Made by a program: the position numbers and the translations under genes. From Candidatus Zhuqueibacterota bacterium (GTDB lineage: Bacteria; Zhuqueibacterota; Zhuqueibacteria; Thermofontimicrobiales; Thermofontimicrobiaceae), in assembly GCA_016783825.1 (NCBI GenBank), contig JADHVV010000026.1:1-34205 (forward strand): DNA of 34,205 nucleotides, given 5' to 3'. The notes under the pieces are model-generated. The model saw nothing but the letters and a program-made list of their open reading frames with translations, made no database searches and was not told the DNA's origin. This document shows, piece after piece, positions 14,906-22,224 of the stretch (the first letter of the stretch is position 1; each line of letters begins with the position of its first letter).

Positions 14906-16066
14906 ATGGATTATTTTTTAACAGAAGAGCAACAAGAACTACAGAATTTAGCACGAAAAGTCGCCAAAGAGAAAGTTGCTCCTGTTGCGGCACACCACGA
15001 CCAGACCGGGGAATTCCCCTGGGACATGGTTAAATTGTTTGCTGAATTAGATTTTTTTCGTATTTGTATCGATTTTGACTATGGCGGTATGGGAGGCGGC
15101 GTTACAGAATTGTCTATCATTACTGAAGAATTATCCCGGGCATGCGGCGGTATTGCGCTGGCAGTGGCCGGAACCGCCCTGGGCATTTTTCCAATTATTA
15201 TCTGTGGTAATGAAGAACAAAAAAAACGTTTTTTACCTGAAGTTGCTGATGGTAAAAAATTAGCAGGTTTTGGACTCACAGAACCTGAAGCCGGTTCGGA
15301 TGCCGGTGCCATAAAAACGCGCGCTATACGTAAGGGTGATAAATACATTCTCAACGGTAAAAAACATTTTATCACAAATGGCGGTGTTGCCGGGCTGTAC
15401 ACAGTGGTCGCCTTAACAGATCCTTCAAAAGGCAGTCGCGGCGCTTCAGCATTTATCGTCGAGGACGGCACAAAAGGATTATCTTATGGTAAAAAAGAAG
15501 ATAAAATGGGAATCCGCGCTTCTGCCACAACTGAATTAATATTTGAGGATTGTGCAATTCCGGCGGAAAATTTAATCGGCAGAGAAGGACAGGGATTTAT
15601 CGTTGCCATGAAAACATTAGATAAATCACGACCGGGTGTGGCTGCCCAGGCTTTGGGAATTGCCCAGGGTGCTTTTGATCTGGCAGTAAATTATGCGCGT
15701 GAACGACAGCAGTTTGGTCAGTCAATAATTTCTTTTCAGGCAATTCAACACATGTTAGCAGATATGGCGACTCAAATTGAATCGACCCGGGCGTTAATTT
15801 ATTCAACAGCCAAATACATTGATTCAGGTGGCAAGGATTTTTCCAAAGAATCAGCAATGTGCAAAGTATTAGCCGGTGATGTTGCTATGAAAGTAACCAC
15901 TGATGCTGTACAGATTTTTGGCGGATACGGGTATATGAGAGATTACCCGGTTGAGAAATTTATGCGTGATGCTAAAATAACACAAATATATGAAGGAACC
16001 AATCAAATTCAGCGCGGTGTTATCGCTCAAAGAATTATCAGGGAAGGCGCGAGTAAATCTAAATAA
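14906..16066 (+). CDS. Acyl-CoA dehydrogenase (short/medium-chain type)
   Basis: This FAD enzyme oxidises acyl-CoA to trans-2-enoyl-CoA in beta-oxidation or amino-acid breakdown. The 386 residues have the classical fold motifs: AGFGLTEPEAGSDAGAIKT (flavin and substrate loop), GKKHFITNGG, MGIRASATTEL, RERQQFGQ and QIFGGYGYMRDYPVEKFMRDAK. The catalytic base is Glu363 in QIYEGTNQIQR. It starts 20 bases after the rnc stop with a GGGAGG site, so it may be cotranscribed with rnc. Its place between rnc and ffh is not part of the usual cluster. The exact substrate (butyryl-, isovaleryl- or another acyl-CoA) cannot be told from the sequence. Confidence 0.92.
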   Translation: MDYFLTEEQQELQNLARKVAKEKVAPVAAHHDQTGEFPWDMVKLFAELDFFRICIDFDYGGMGGGVTELSIITEELSRACGGIALAVAGTALGIFPIIICGNEEQKKRFLPEVADGKKLAGFGLTEPEAGSDAGAIKTRAIRKGDKYILNGKKHFITNGGVAGLYTVVALTDPSKGSRGASAFIVEDGTKGLSYGKKEDKMGIRASATTELIFEDCAIPAENLIGREGQGFIVAMKTLDKSRPGVAAQALGIAQGAFDLAVNYARERQQFGQSIISFQAIQHMLADMATQIESTRALIYSTAKYIDSGGKDFSKESAMCKVLAGDVAMKVTTDAVQIFGGYGYMRDYPVEKFMRDAKITQIYEGTNQIQRGVIAQRIIREGASKSK

Positions 16067-16099
16067 AACTTTACTAAACCTTGAAGGTTTAGTAAAGTT
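16067..16099. repeat. AACTTTACTAAACC palindrome, second copy
   Basis: AACTTTACTAAACC (16067-16080) and GGTTTAGTAAAGTT (16086-16099) are perfect inverted arms around a 5-base spacer, starting directly after the acyl-CoA dehydrogenase stop. The same palindrome occurs at about 1833-1860. It may act as a bidirectional transcription end, though the T-run is poor. Confidence 0.65.
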
Positions 16100-16241
16100 A
16101 TAAGTTGCAAAAATTGCTTGCATATCTCAATAGTTATTCTTATATTTATAAGCTTTGGTTGAAATTAAAGAGGTTTGGCATTTGATCGTTTGCCTACCTT
16201 CGATTAAGCGCCGGATCATGTAACTGGAAAAATCGAATTCT

Positions 16242-17558
16242 ATGTTTCAAGACTTATCAGAGAAATTAGAAGTTGTCATAAAGAAGTTAAAAGGACATGG
16301 CAAACTTTCGGAAAAGAATATATCGGATTCTCTGAAAGAAGTAAGACGCGTTTTATTGGAAGCTGATGTAAATTTCAAAGTTGCAAAAGCTTTCATTGCA
16401 TCGGTTCAGGAACAAGCATTAGGAAAAAAAGTATTACGAAGCATAACGCCGGGTCAGCAGATTGTCAAGATCATTCATGACGAACTATCCAAACTGATGG
16501 GCGAAAAGGAGGCAACGCTGAACGTAACCGGGGCGCTGCCGACTGTAATCATGCTGACCGGTTTACAAGGTTCAGGAAAAACAACTTTAGCTGGAAAGCT
16601 TGGACTGTATTTCAAAGACAGGGGACATAAACCTGTATTAGCCGCTGCTGATATTTACAGACCCGCTGCAGTAAAACAATTGGAAATTGTTGGCGAACAA
16701 ATTGGCGTTCCTGTTATTCATGAAGATTCAAAATCAGCAGCGAAGATTTGCCTGAAAGCAATGGATTACTGCCGAAAGCATGGTTCTGACCTGGTAATTT
16801 TTGATACTGCCGGTCGTTTGCATATCGATGGAACACTCATGAATGAGTTGTTAGAGATAAAAAAGAAGACACAACCGCATGAGATTTTATTCGTAGCAGA
16901 CAGCATGACCGGTCAGGATGCGGTTAATACGGCAAAAGAATTTTTAAATTGGTTGGATTTTGATGGCGTTGTGTTGACCAAAATGGATGGTGATGCCCGA
17001 GGTGGCGCTGCGCTGTCTATTCGCACGGTAACCGAAAAACCGATCAAGTTTATTTCTACGGGTGAAAAATTTGACGCGCTGGAAAAGTTTCATCCTGAAA
17101 GAATGGCCTCTCGTATTTTGGGAATGGGAGATGTTGTCACTCTTGTAGAAAAAGCTCAGCAAGCTGTTGACCAGGAACAGGCAGAAAAGTTAGAAAAAAA
17201 ATTAAGACGTCAGCAGTTCACATTAAAAGATTTTTACGACCAGCTTCAGCAAATTAAAAAGATGGGACCGTTGGATCAATTAATGGGTATGATCCCCGGC
17301 GCACAAAAAGGTATGATGAAAGGAATGCAGTTGGATGATACCGCATTCGTTGGCGTAGAAGCGATAATCAATTCGATGACACCTGGTGAACGTCAGCGAC
17401 CGCAAATTATCGATGGCAGCCGGAGACGTAGAATTGCAAAAGGAAGCGGGAAAAGTGTTCAGGATGTTAATCAATTGTTGAAGCAATTTAAAATGATGCA
17501 AAAAATGATGAAGAATGTAAATAAAATTGGATTAAAAGGACTCCCAATAGGTTTTTAA
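16242..17558 (+). CDS. ffh: Signal recognition particle protein Ffh (SRP54)
   Basis: Ffh binds 4.5S RNA and signal sequences and delivers nascent membrane proteins to FtsY. The 438 residues contain an N-terminal helical bundle, the G domain with P-loop GLQGSGKTT (107-115), DTAGR (188-192) and TKMDGDARGGAALS (246-259), and a Met-rich M domain (about 300-438) with GSGKSVQDVNQLLKQF and clustered MMQKMMKN. The start has only a weak GGAAA upstream. ffh before rpsP is a widespread order. Confidence 0.97.
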   Translation: MFQDLSEKLEVVIKKLKGHGKLSEKNISDSLKEVRRVLLEADVNFKVAKAFIASVQEQALGKKVLRSITPGQQIVKIIHDELSKLMGEKEATLNVTGALPTVIMLTGLQGSGKTTLAGKLGLYFKDRGHKPVLAAADIYRPAAVKQLEIVGEQIGVPVIHEDSKSAAKICLKAMDYCRKHGSDLVIFDTAGRLHIDGTLMNELLEIKKKTQPHEILFVADSMTGQDAVNTAKEFLNWLDFDGVVLTKMDGDARGGAALSIRTVTEKPIKFISTGEKFDALEKFHPERMASRILGMGDVVTLVEKAQQAVDQEQAEKLEKKLRRQQFTLKDFYDQLQQIKKMGPLDQLMGMIPGAQKGMMKGMQLDDTAFVGVEAIINSMTPGERQRPQIIDGSRRRRIAKGSGKSVQDVNQLLKQFKMMQKMMKNVNKIGLKGLPIGF

Positions 17559-17576
17559 TCTGAAATTTTTGAATAT

Positions 17577-17692
17577 ACTTGTTCTGGGTTAAAATGTAAT
17601 ATTAGATCAACAGATCAATTTCGGATTTATACCCTTCGGGTATAAATCCGAAACAAAAAAAATATTATGTTACAAACTAACCCGTAACAAGT
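17577..17692. repeat. Long nested palindrome with perfect 16-bp stem after ffh
   Basis: TTTCGGATTTATACCC (17619-17634) and GGGTATAAATCCGAAA (17638-17653) form a perfect 16-bp stem with a 3-base loop. Outer arms ACTTGTTCTGGGTT (17577-17590) and AACCCGTAACAAGT (17679-17692) also pair. The stem is followed by As, not Ts, on both strands, so it is not a standard intrinsic terminator. It may be an mRNA-stabilising or attenuating structure between ffh and rpsP. Confidence 0.6.
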
Positions 17693-17745
17693 AAAATTTA
17701 GGATAATCCATTGGGAAACAGTTTATGAATTAGGAGGTATAAGAA

Positions 17746-18435
17746 TTGGCAGTAAAACTAAGATTGACAAGAAGAGGAAAGAAAAAACAACCATTTTATA
17801 GAATCGTAGCAGCCGATTCACGGACTGCTCGTGATGGTAAGTATATAGAAAAAATTGGTCTATATAATCCGTTACCTGATCCGGCAGAAGTTCTTATTGA
17901 TGAAGAAAAGGCTTTTTATTGGTTAAGCCAGGGCGCTATCCCTTCTGATACGGTGAAAAATCTTTTGAGTAAAAAAGGCATAATATTAAAATGGTCTTTG
18001 AAAAAGAAGGGTTTGGACGAAACAAGAATAGAAGAAGAATTCAGAAAATGGGAAACCATTCAATTAGATGAACAAAAGAAGAAAGAGGCGCTTGCTGCAC
18101 AGCTTCTCCGTGAAGAAGAAGATAAAAAGGCTGCTGAAGACAAAGATAAGAAAGAAGAAACGCCTGCAGCAGCAGTAGAAGAACCAGCCGAAGAAAAGGT
18201 TGAGCCAAAAAAATCTGAAGAAAAAGTTGAAGATAAATCCGAAACGACTGCAACTGAAGAAAAAGTAGAAGTAAAAGAGAATGTCGAACCTGTTCCTGAA
18301 CAGGAAGTTGCAGAAACAAAAACAGAAAATATTGAATCAGGCGATGAACAACCGGTAGCAGCAGATGTGGAAGCCAAATCAGAAGAGAATATTTCAACCC
18401 CTGAAGATGAAACAAAAGAGAAAGAAGATAGCTGA
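17746..18435 (+). CDS. rpsP: 30S ribosomal protein S16 with long acidic C-terminal extension
   Basis: S16 is an early-assembly protein of the small subunit. Residues 1-85 are a normal S16: [60 protein letters not shown]. The protein continues to 229 residues. The extra about 140 are dominated by Glu, Lys, Ala, Val, Pro and Thr (for example [20 protein letters not shown]), lack predicted globular motifs and look disordered. The start codon is TTG, seven bases after AGGAGGT. It heads the rpsP-khpA-rimM-trmD-rplS set. A copy of the 100-bp repeat follows the gene. Confidence 0.95.
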   Translation: MAVKLRLTRRGKKKQPFYRIVAADSRTARDGKYIEKIGLYNPLPDPAEVLIDEEKAFYWLSQGAIPSDTVKNLLSKKGIILKWSLKKKGLDETRIEEEFRKWETIQLDEQKKKEALAAQLLREEEDKKAAEDKDKKEETPAAAVEEPAEEKVEPKKSEEKVEDKSETTATEEKVEVKENVEPVPEQEVAETKTENIESGDEQPVAADVEAKSEENISTPEDETKEKEDS

Positions 18436-18470
18436 TCCGTTAGCATGTTGATCGCTTTGGTGGACGTTAA

Positions 18471-18570
18471 GGACAGAGAAATAATTAACTTGGACAATCG
18501 ATAAAATAATTTGATTGATTTTTAATAACTTAACTAATGCTACATACCCAATTTATTTATTTCACGTCCC
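18471..18570. repeat. 100-bp dispersed repeat, copy 2
   Basis: It matches 6839-6938 at 97 of 100 positions in the same orientation, with the same GGAC and GTCC ends. It lies 35 bases after the rpsP stop. The near-identity against otherwise unrelated flanks indicates recent movement or conversion. Confidence 0.8.
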
Positions 18571-18685
18571 TAATACATTAGCAATTACCCGATAAATTAG
18601 AATACGTTTTAGAGCTGTACATAGACTGAAAAAATCCGAGAACCGACCTTTGATACTATTAATGAGTTAATTGTGGAGGTGTACT

Positions 18686-18961
18686 ATGTTTGCTGAAAAA
18701 AACGAGAGTGTAGAAGCTGTTGGGGCTGGAATGAGAGAGTTCATCGAAAATATCGCGAAACACCTGGTCGATAAACCTGAAGAAGTCAGTGTCACCGAAA
18801 TCGATGGAGAACGAACAATCGTTTATGAATTGAGAGTCGGTTATGGTGACCTGGGGAAAGTGATCGGCAAGCGCGGGCAAACAGCTAAATCAATTCGAAT
18901 TTTATTAGCGGCTGCTTCTGCAAAAAGAGGCAAAAGAGCTGTGCTTGAAATTCTGGAATAA
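18686..18961 (+). CDS. khpA: KH-domain RNA-binding protein KhpA (YlqC family)
   Basis: KhpA is a small single-KH RNA-binding protein, working with KhpB/Jag in several bacteria. The 91-residue product carries the KH motif [17 protein letters not shown] with the GKRG loop at 61-64. It ends KRAVLEILE as in the family. GGAGGT (18675-18680) sits five bases before the ATG at 18686; an upstream in-frame TTG at 18671 precedes that site and is rejected. Its place between rpsP and rimM is the family's typical location. Confidence 0.93.
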   Translation: MFAEKNESVEAVGAGMREFIENIAKHLVDKPEEVSVTEIDGERTIVYELRVGYGDLGKVIGKRGQTAKSIRILLAAASAKRGKRAVLEILE

Positions 18962-19030
18962 TAGCTCGTTCTTAAATCCGCTCTGTTCATCTATTTTAGA
19001 AATTTTAATATTCCGAAGAAATAGTAGAAG

Positions 19031-19552
19031 ATGAAAAAAAGACCGGAATTTATCTCGATAGGAATTATTACAAAAGCCCACGGGATAAAAGGGGAAGTAC
19101 TCGTCTCATCATTGACCGATAATCCTGAACAGTTTGAAACATTAAAACATCTATTCATTACCCGGCAAGATGGGAATCGGAGTGAAATTTCCATTCAACA
19201 GGTGAGAGGTAAAAACGATCGTTTCATAATTAAAATCAGCGGGATAGATAATCGAAATCAAGCGGAATCGCTGCAAAAATGTTTGATTGAAAAACGATTG
19301 GAAGATGTTGAAGATTTACCTGTTGACGAATATTACATTTTTGATTTGATCGATCTGAATGTTTATACAACCGATTTTCAACTTTTGGGCAGAATAAAAG
19401 ATGTATTGAGTCTTTCTGCGAATGATATTTATGTTGTTCAGGGCGAAAGTAAAGAATATTTAATACCGGCTATTAAAAGCATCATAAAAAAAATTGACCT
19501 AAAAAAAGAAATTGTATTGATCGAACCCATTGAGGGTTTATTAGATTTATGA
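19031..19552 (+). CDS. rimM: Ribosome maturation factor RimM
   Basis: RimM helps mature the 30S head region and binds S19. The 173 residues fit the family. The N-terminal domain has GIITKAHGIKGEVLVSSLTDNPEQF, a middle part has LPVDEYYIFDLIDLNVY, and the PRC-barrel domain has SANDIYVVQGESKEYLIPAI and ends with the EPIEGLLDL-type C-terminus. It starts 69 bases after khpA and ends five bases before trmD, so the two are probably translationally coupled. Confidence 0.96.
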   Translation: MKKRPEFISIGIITKAHGIKGEVLVSSLTDNPEQFETLKHLFITRQDGNRSEISIQQVRGKNDRFIIKISGIDNRNQAESLQKCLIEKRLEDVEDLPVDEYYIFDLIDLNVYTTDFQLLGRIKDVLSLSANDIYVVQGESKEYLIPAIKSIIKKIDLKKEIVLIEPIEGLLDL

Positions 19553-19556
19553 ATGA

Positions 19557-20276
19557 ATGAAAATTCATGTTATCACAGCTTTTCCTGATCTTTTAAGAGG
19601 ATCTCTCGATGAGAGTATTATCAAACGAAGCCAGGAAAAGCAGCTCGTTGAAATTATCGTGCACAATCTACGCGATTATAGTGAAGATAAACATAAACGT
19701 GTAGATGATTATCCTTATGGCGGCAGCCCGGGAATGATTTTAAAACCTGAACCGATATTTAATTGTATCGAATCAGTGATCGAAAAATATCAAATTTCAG
19801 ATCCCTGTTTAATTTTTATGACACCGCAGGGGCAACAATATACCCAGGCAAAAGCCATCGAGCTTTCCCAAAAGGATAATCTTTTCTTCCTTTGCGGACA
19901 TTACAAAGGAGTCGATGAGAGAGTGCGTGAATATTGGGAAATGGATGAAATTTCAATCGGAGATTATGTTTTAACCGGCGGAGAGTTGCCCGCATTGGTG
20001 GTTATTGATTCAGTGATCCGGTTGATACCCGGGGTGATCAGTGATATTAATTCGGCGAAAACGGATTCGTTTTATCAAAATAAGCTGGATTGCCCTTATT
20101 ATACACGACCGGAAATCTACAGGGAACTAAAAGTACCTGATGTGCTTTTATCAGGACACCACGCAGAGATTAAAAAGTGGCAGGAACAAAAAGCAATGGA
20201 AAGGACTCTTGCTGTGAGAAAAGATTTAATTGAGTCCGATCAAAACATAGAAAAAAATGATAATAAAAATAAATAA
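19557..20276 (+). CDS. trmD: tRNA (guanine-N1)-methyltransferase TrmD
   Basis: TrmD makes m1G37 in tRNAs that read CNN-type codons, preventing +1 frameshifts. The 239-residue SPOUT enzyme shows ITAFPDLL at the N-terminus, [17 protein letters not shown], the knot segments [16 protein letters not shown] and [22 protein letters not shown], and the C-terminal [13 protein letters not shown]. It begins four bases after the rimM stop in an ATGAATGAATG context and is followed by rplS. Confidence 0.97.
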   Translation: MKIHVITAFPDLLRGSLDESIIKRSQEKQLVEIIVHNLRDYSEDKHKRVDDYPYGGSPGMILKPEPIFNCIESVIEKYQISDPCLIFMTPQGQQYTQAKAIELSQKDNLFFLCGHYKGVDERVREYWEMDEISIGDYVLTGGELPALVVIDSVIRLIPGVISDINSAKTDSFYQNKLDCPYYTRPEIYRELKVPDVLLSGHHAEIKKWQEQKAMERTLAVRKDLIESDQNIEKNDNKNK

Positions 20277-20296
20277 GTGAAGAGGAGGCTGTATTA

Positions 20297-20638
20297 ATGA
20301 ATAAAGTGGATTTGGCGGTTTCGAGTCAATTGAAAAGTGAGTTACCTGATTTTGGACCTGGTGACACAGTACAGGTGCACGCCAAAGTTGTCGAAGGAGA
20401 TAAAGAGAGAATTCAGGTGTTCGAAGGCGTAGTGATTAAGCGAAAAGGCAAAGGTATCGATGCAACTTTTACAGTACGGAAAATATCCGAAGGTGTGGGC
20501 GTGGAAAGAATTTTCCCATTGCATTCACCGAGAATAGCTGAGGTTAAAAGATTAAGGGCTGGAAAAGTGCGACGAGCTAAATTGTATTATCTACGTGGAT
20601 TGAGAGGTAAAGCTTCTCGAATTGAGGAAAAACGATAG
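20297..20638 (+). CDS. rplS: 50S ribosomal protein L19
   Basis: L19 lies at the interface of the two ribosomal subunits. The 113 residues show [22 protein letters not shown] (in two parts), [31 protein letters not shown] and [16 protein letters not shown], all hallmarks of L19. GAGGAGG precedes the start at good distance. It closes the rpsP-rplS group and is followed by a terminator. Confidence 0.98.
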   Translation: MNKVDLAVSSQLKSELPDFGPGDTVQVHAKVVEGDKERIQVFEGVVIKRKGKGIDATFTVRKISEGVGVERIFPLHSPRIAEVKRLRAGKVRRAKLYYLRGLRGKASRIEEKR

Positions 20639-20668
20639 TTGTTTGATAAAAACAATTTTGGATTTTAT

Positions 20669-20704
20669 AACCGTTGTTTAAAATATTAACAGCGGTTTTT
20701 TTTT
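20669..20704 (+). terminator. Intrinsic terminator after rplS
   Basis: AACCGTTGTT (20669-20678) pairs with AACAGCGGTT (20688-20697) at 9 of 10 positions, followed by a run of nine Ts. It lies 30 bases after the rplS stop and marks the end of the ribosomal-protein transcription unit. Confidence 0.85.
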
Positions 20705-20719
20705 GAACTTTTGTAAAAA

Positions 20720-20806
20720 TAACCTTGTACATTTACAAAAAAGCTGTAAAAGTAACCTTGTAAAATTACATAAATGATGTGAAAGTAATCTTGTATAATT
20801 ACAAAA
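20720..20806. repeat. 33-bp tandem repeat, 2.6 copies
   Basis: Units start at 20720, 20753 and 20786, each beginning TAACCTTGTA or TAATCTTGTA, followed by an ATTACA word and a GTGAAAG or GTAAAAG end. The first two are exactly 33 bases long. The CCTTGTA word is shared with the 46-bp tandem repeat near 8071. Confidence 0.65.
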
Positions 20807-20814
20807 AAAAGGAA

Positions 20815-20995
20815 ATTGGGTAAATAGGTAATAAGGTAATTGTGGAAATATTCGATTTTCAATTTAACTACGAAACGGTTATTATGCTAAATTATTTGAT
20901 TTGATCATTACCTGCAGAGCTAACTGATGACTATAGTGAAATTAATCCGCAACATATTACCTATTCTACTTATTACCTAATTTACTTATTTTTCA
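20815..20995. repeat. GGTAATAAGG / CCTATTACC inverted repeat
   Basis: AAATTGGGTAAATAGGTAAT with AAGGTAATTG (20813-20842) is mirrored by ATTACCTATTC and TTATTACCTAATTTAC (about 20955-20985). It belongs to the same word family as 9334-9490. The DNA between the arms holds no ORF; it lies upstream of the activase gene. Confidence 0.55.
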
Positions 20996-21052
20996 GAAGA
21001 AAGGCAACCGACAGGCTAAAATATCTGTCCCTTTATACTAAATTGAGGTAAA

Positions 21053-21856
21053 ATGCCCAATACTGGAATCATTTTCGATCTAAAAAAATACGCTGTCCAC
21101 GATGGCCCCGGAATCAGGACCACAGTTTTTTTTAAAGGCTGTCCTTTAAATTGCTGGTGGTGCCATAATCCTGAAAGTCAGAAACCTGAACCAGAACCGC
21201 GCCAAAAATTCAATCAAAAAAGTAATTTAAAATTATTGCAGCAAAAAGAAAATTTGATCGGGAAAAAAGTGACAGCCCGGGAAGTGATGGAAGAGGTCGA
21301 GAAAGACATTGTTTTTTACGATGAGTCCTGTGGCGGGGTGACATTTTCCGGCGGTGAGCCCCTATTGCAGGAAAATTTTTTACTTGCACTTTTAAAAGAA
21401 TGTCGGGACAAGGAAATTCACACGACAATTGATACCTGTGGATTTGCACCATATTCAGTTTTTGAAAAAATTGATCCTTTTGTTGATCTCTATTTGTACG
21501 ATATAAAAATTTGTGATGATGAGCTTCATAAAAAATATACCGGTGTTTCCAATAACTTAATTCATGGTAATTTAGTCCGGCTTTCAAAACTAAACAAAAA
21601 TATTAATATTCGTATTCCATTAATTCCGGGTGTTGTTGATACAGAAGATAACATCACAAACCTGATCCGGTTTATTTCCACTTTAAAAAATATCAAACAG
21701 ATTGATTTGTTGCCATATAACAAAATCGGCGAAGGCAAATATGAAAAAATAAACAGGAAGAATTTGTTAGGTGCAATTGACTTCCAATCCAATTTGGAAA
21801 TTGAAAGAATTGCAAATAAATTTAAAACATTGGGTATTAAAGTCACAAGGATTTAA
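21053..21856 (+). CDS. Glycyl-radical enzyme activase (radical SAM)
   Basis: This radical-SAM enzyme would install the glycyl radical on the neighbouring HypD-type enzyme. The 267 residues begin IIFDLKKYAVHDGPGIRTTVF. The [4Fe-4S]/SAM motif is Cys30-x3-Cys34-x2-Cys37 (CPLNCWWC). A GGVTFSGGEPLLQ segment binds SAM; DTCGF, LYDIKICD and RIPLIPGVVDTEDNI follow. Most HypD- and CutC-type activases carry an eight-cysteine ferredoxin insert after HNPES. Here residues 41-75 hold no cysteine and join directly to a VTAREVMEEVEKD segment, so the insert is lost. GAGG precedes the ATG. hypD follows after 368 bases. Confidence 0.9.
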   Translation: MPNTGIIFDLKKYAVHDGPGIRTTVFFKGCPLNCWWCHNPESQKPEPEPRQKFNQKSNLKLLQQKENLIGKKVTAREVMEEVEKDIVFYDESCGGVTFSGGEPLLQENFLLALLKECRDKEIHTTIDTCGFAPYSVFEKIDPFVDLYLYDIKICDDELHKKYTGVSNNLIHGNLVRLSKLNKNINIRIPLIPGVVDTEDNITNLIRFISTLKNIKQIDLLPYNKIGEGKYEKINRKNLLGAIDFQSNLEIERIANKFKTLGIKVTRI

Positions 21857-21904
21857 CGAATAATTTCGTACAATATGAATATAAAAAATGATTAGGTGAT
21901 TTTT

Positions 21905-22087
21905 TTTTTCGCAGAATGATTTATAGCAGAATAATGTAATTTAATGATACAAGCTACAAAATTTCATTATGTTATTAATCGAATATTTTAAGATGTAATT
22001 TTACATGCAAACTTGGATGTTGACAGTTAACATTATTCATTTTTTTGATTTTTATCATTCTGCTAAATATTATTCTGCTATTTTATA
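21905..22087. repeat. Inverted-repeat element between activase and hypD
   Basis: CGCAGAATGATTTATAGCAG with AATAATG (21911-21937) is mirrored by ATCATTCTGCTAAATATTAT and TCTGCTATTTTATAATG (about 22055-22091). A single related word, ATCATTCTGCTATTATAA, recurs at about 26076. The AT-rich interior has no ORF. A TTGACA at about 22019 has no good -10 partner. Confidence 0.55.
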
Positions 22088-22224
22088 ATGATCTGAATTT
22101 ATGAAATTAATCTTCAAACTCAATATCTCTATTTTACAATAACACAATCGGTTACAATTATAAAAATATTTTTCGATCTAATTCAGAAATAATGGGATTG
22201 CACCCATGTTATATAGGGAAAAGG

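Noticed and set aside
17619-17653. Intrinsic terminator after ffh
   Set aside because: The stem is perfect, but neither strand has a T-run after it, so I list it as a palindrome only.
18060-18497. Minus-strand ORFs of 124 and 145 codons (Ser- or Leu-rich)
   Set aside because: They are antisense readings of the low-complexity Glu/Lys tail of rpsP, with no start signals or family resemblance.
20720-20806. Second CRISPR-like array (33-bp period)
   Set aside because: Direct tandem copies without spacers; simple tandem repeat.
22019-22050. Promoter for hypD from TTGACA at about 22019
   Set aside because: No acceptable -10 box at 16-18 bases; the site lies inside an inverted-repeat element.
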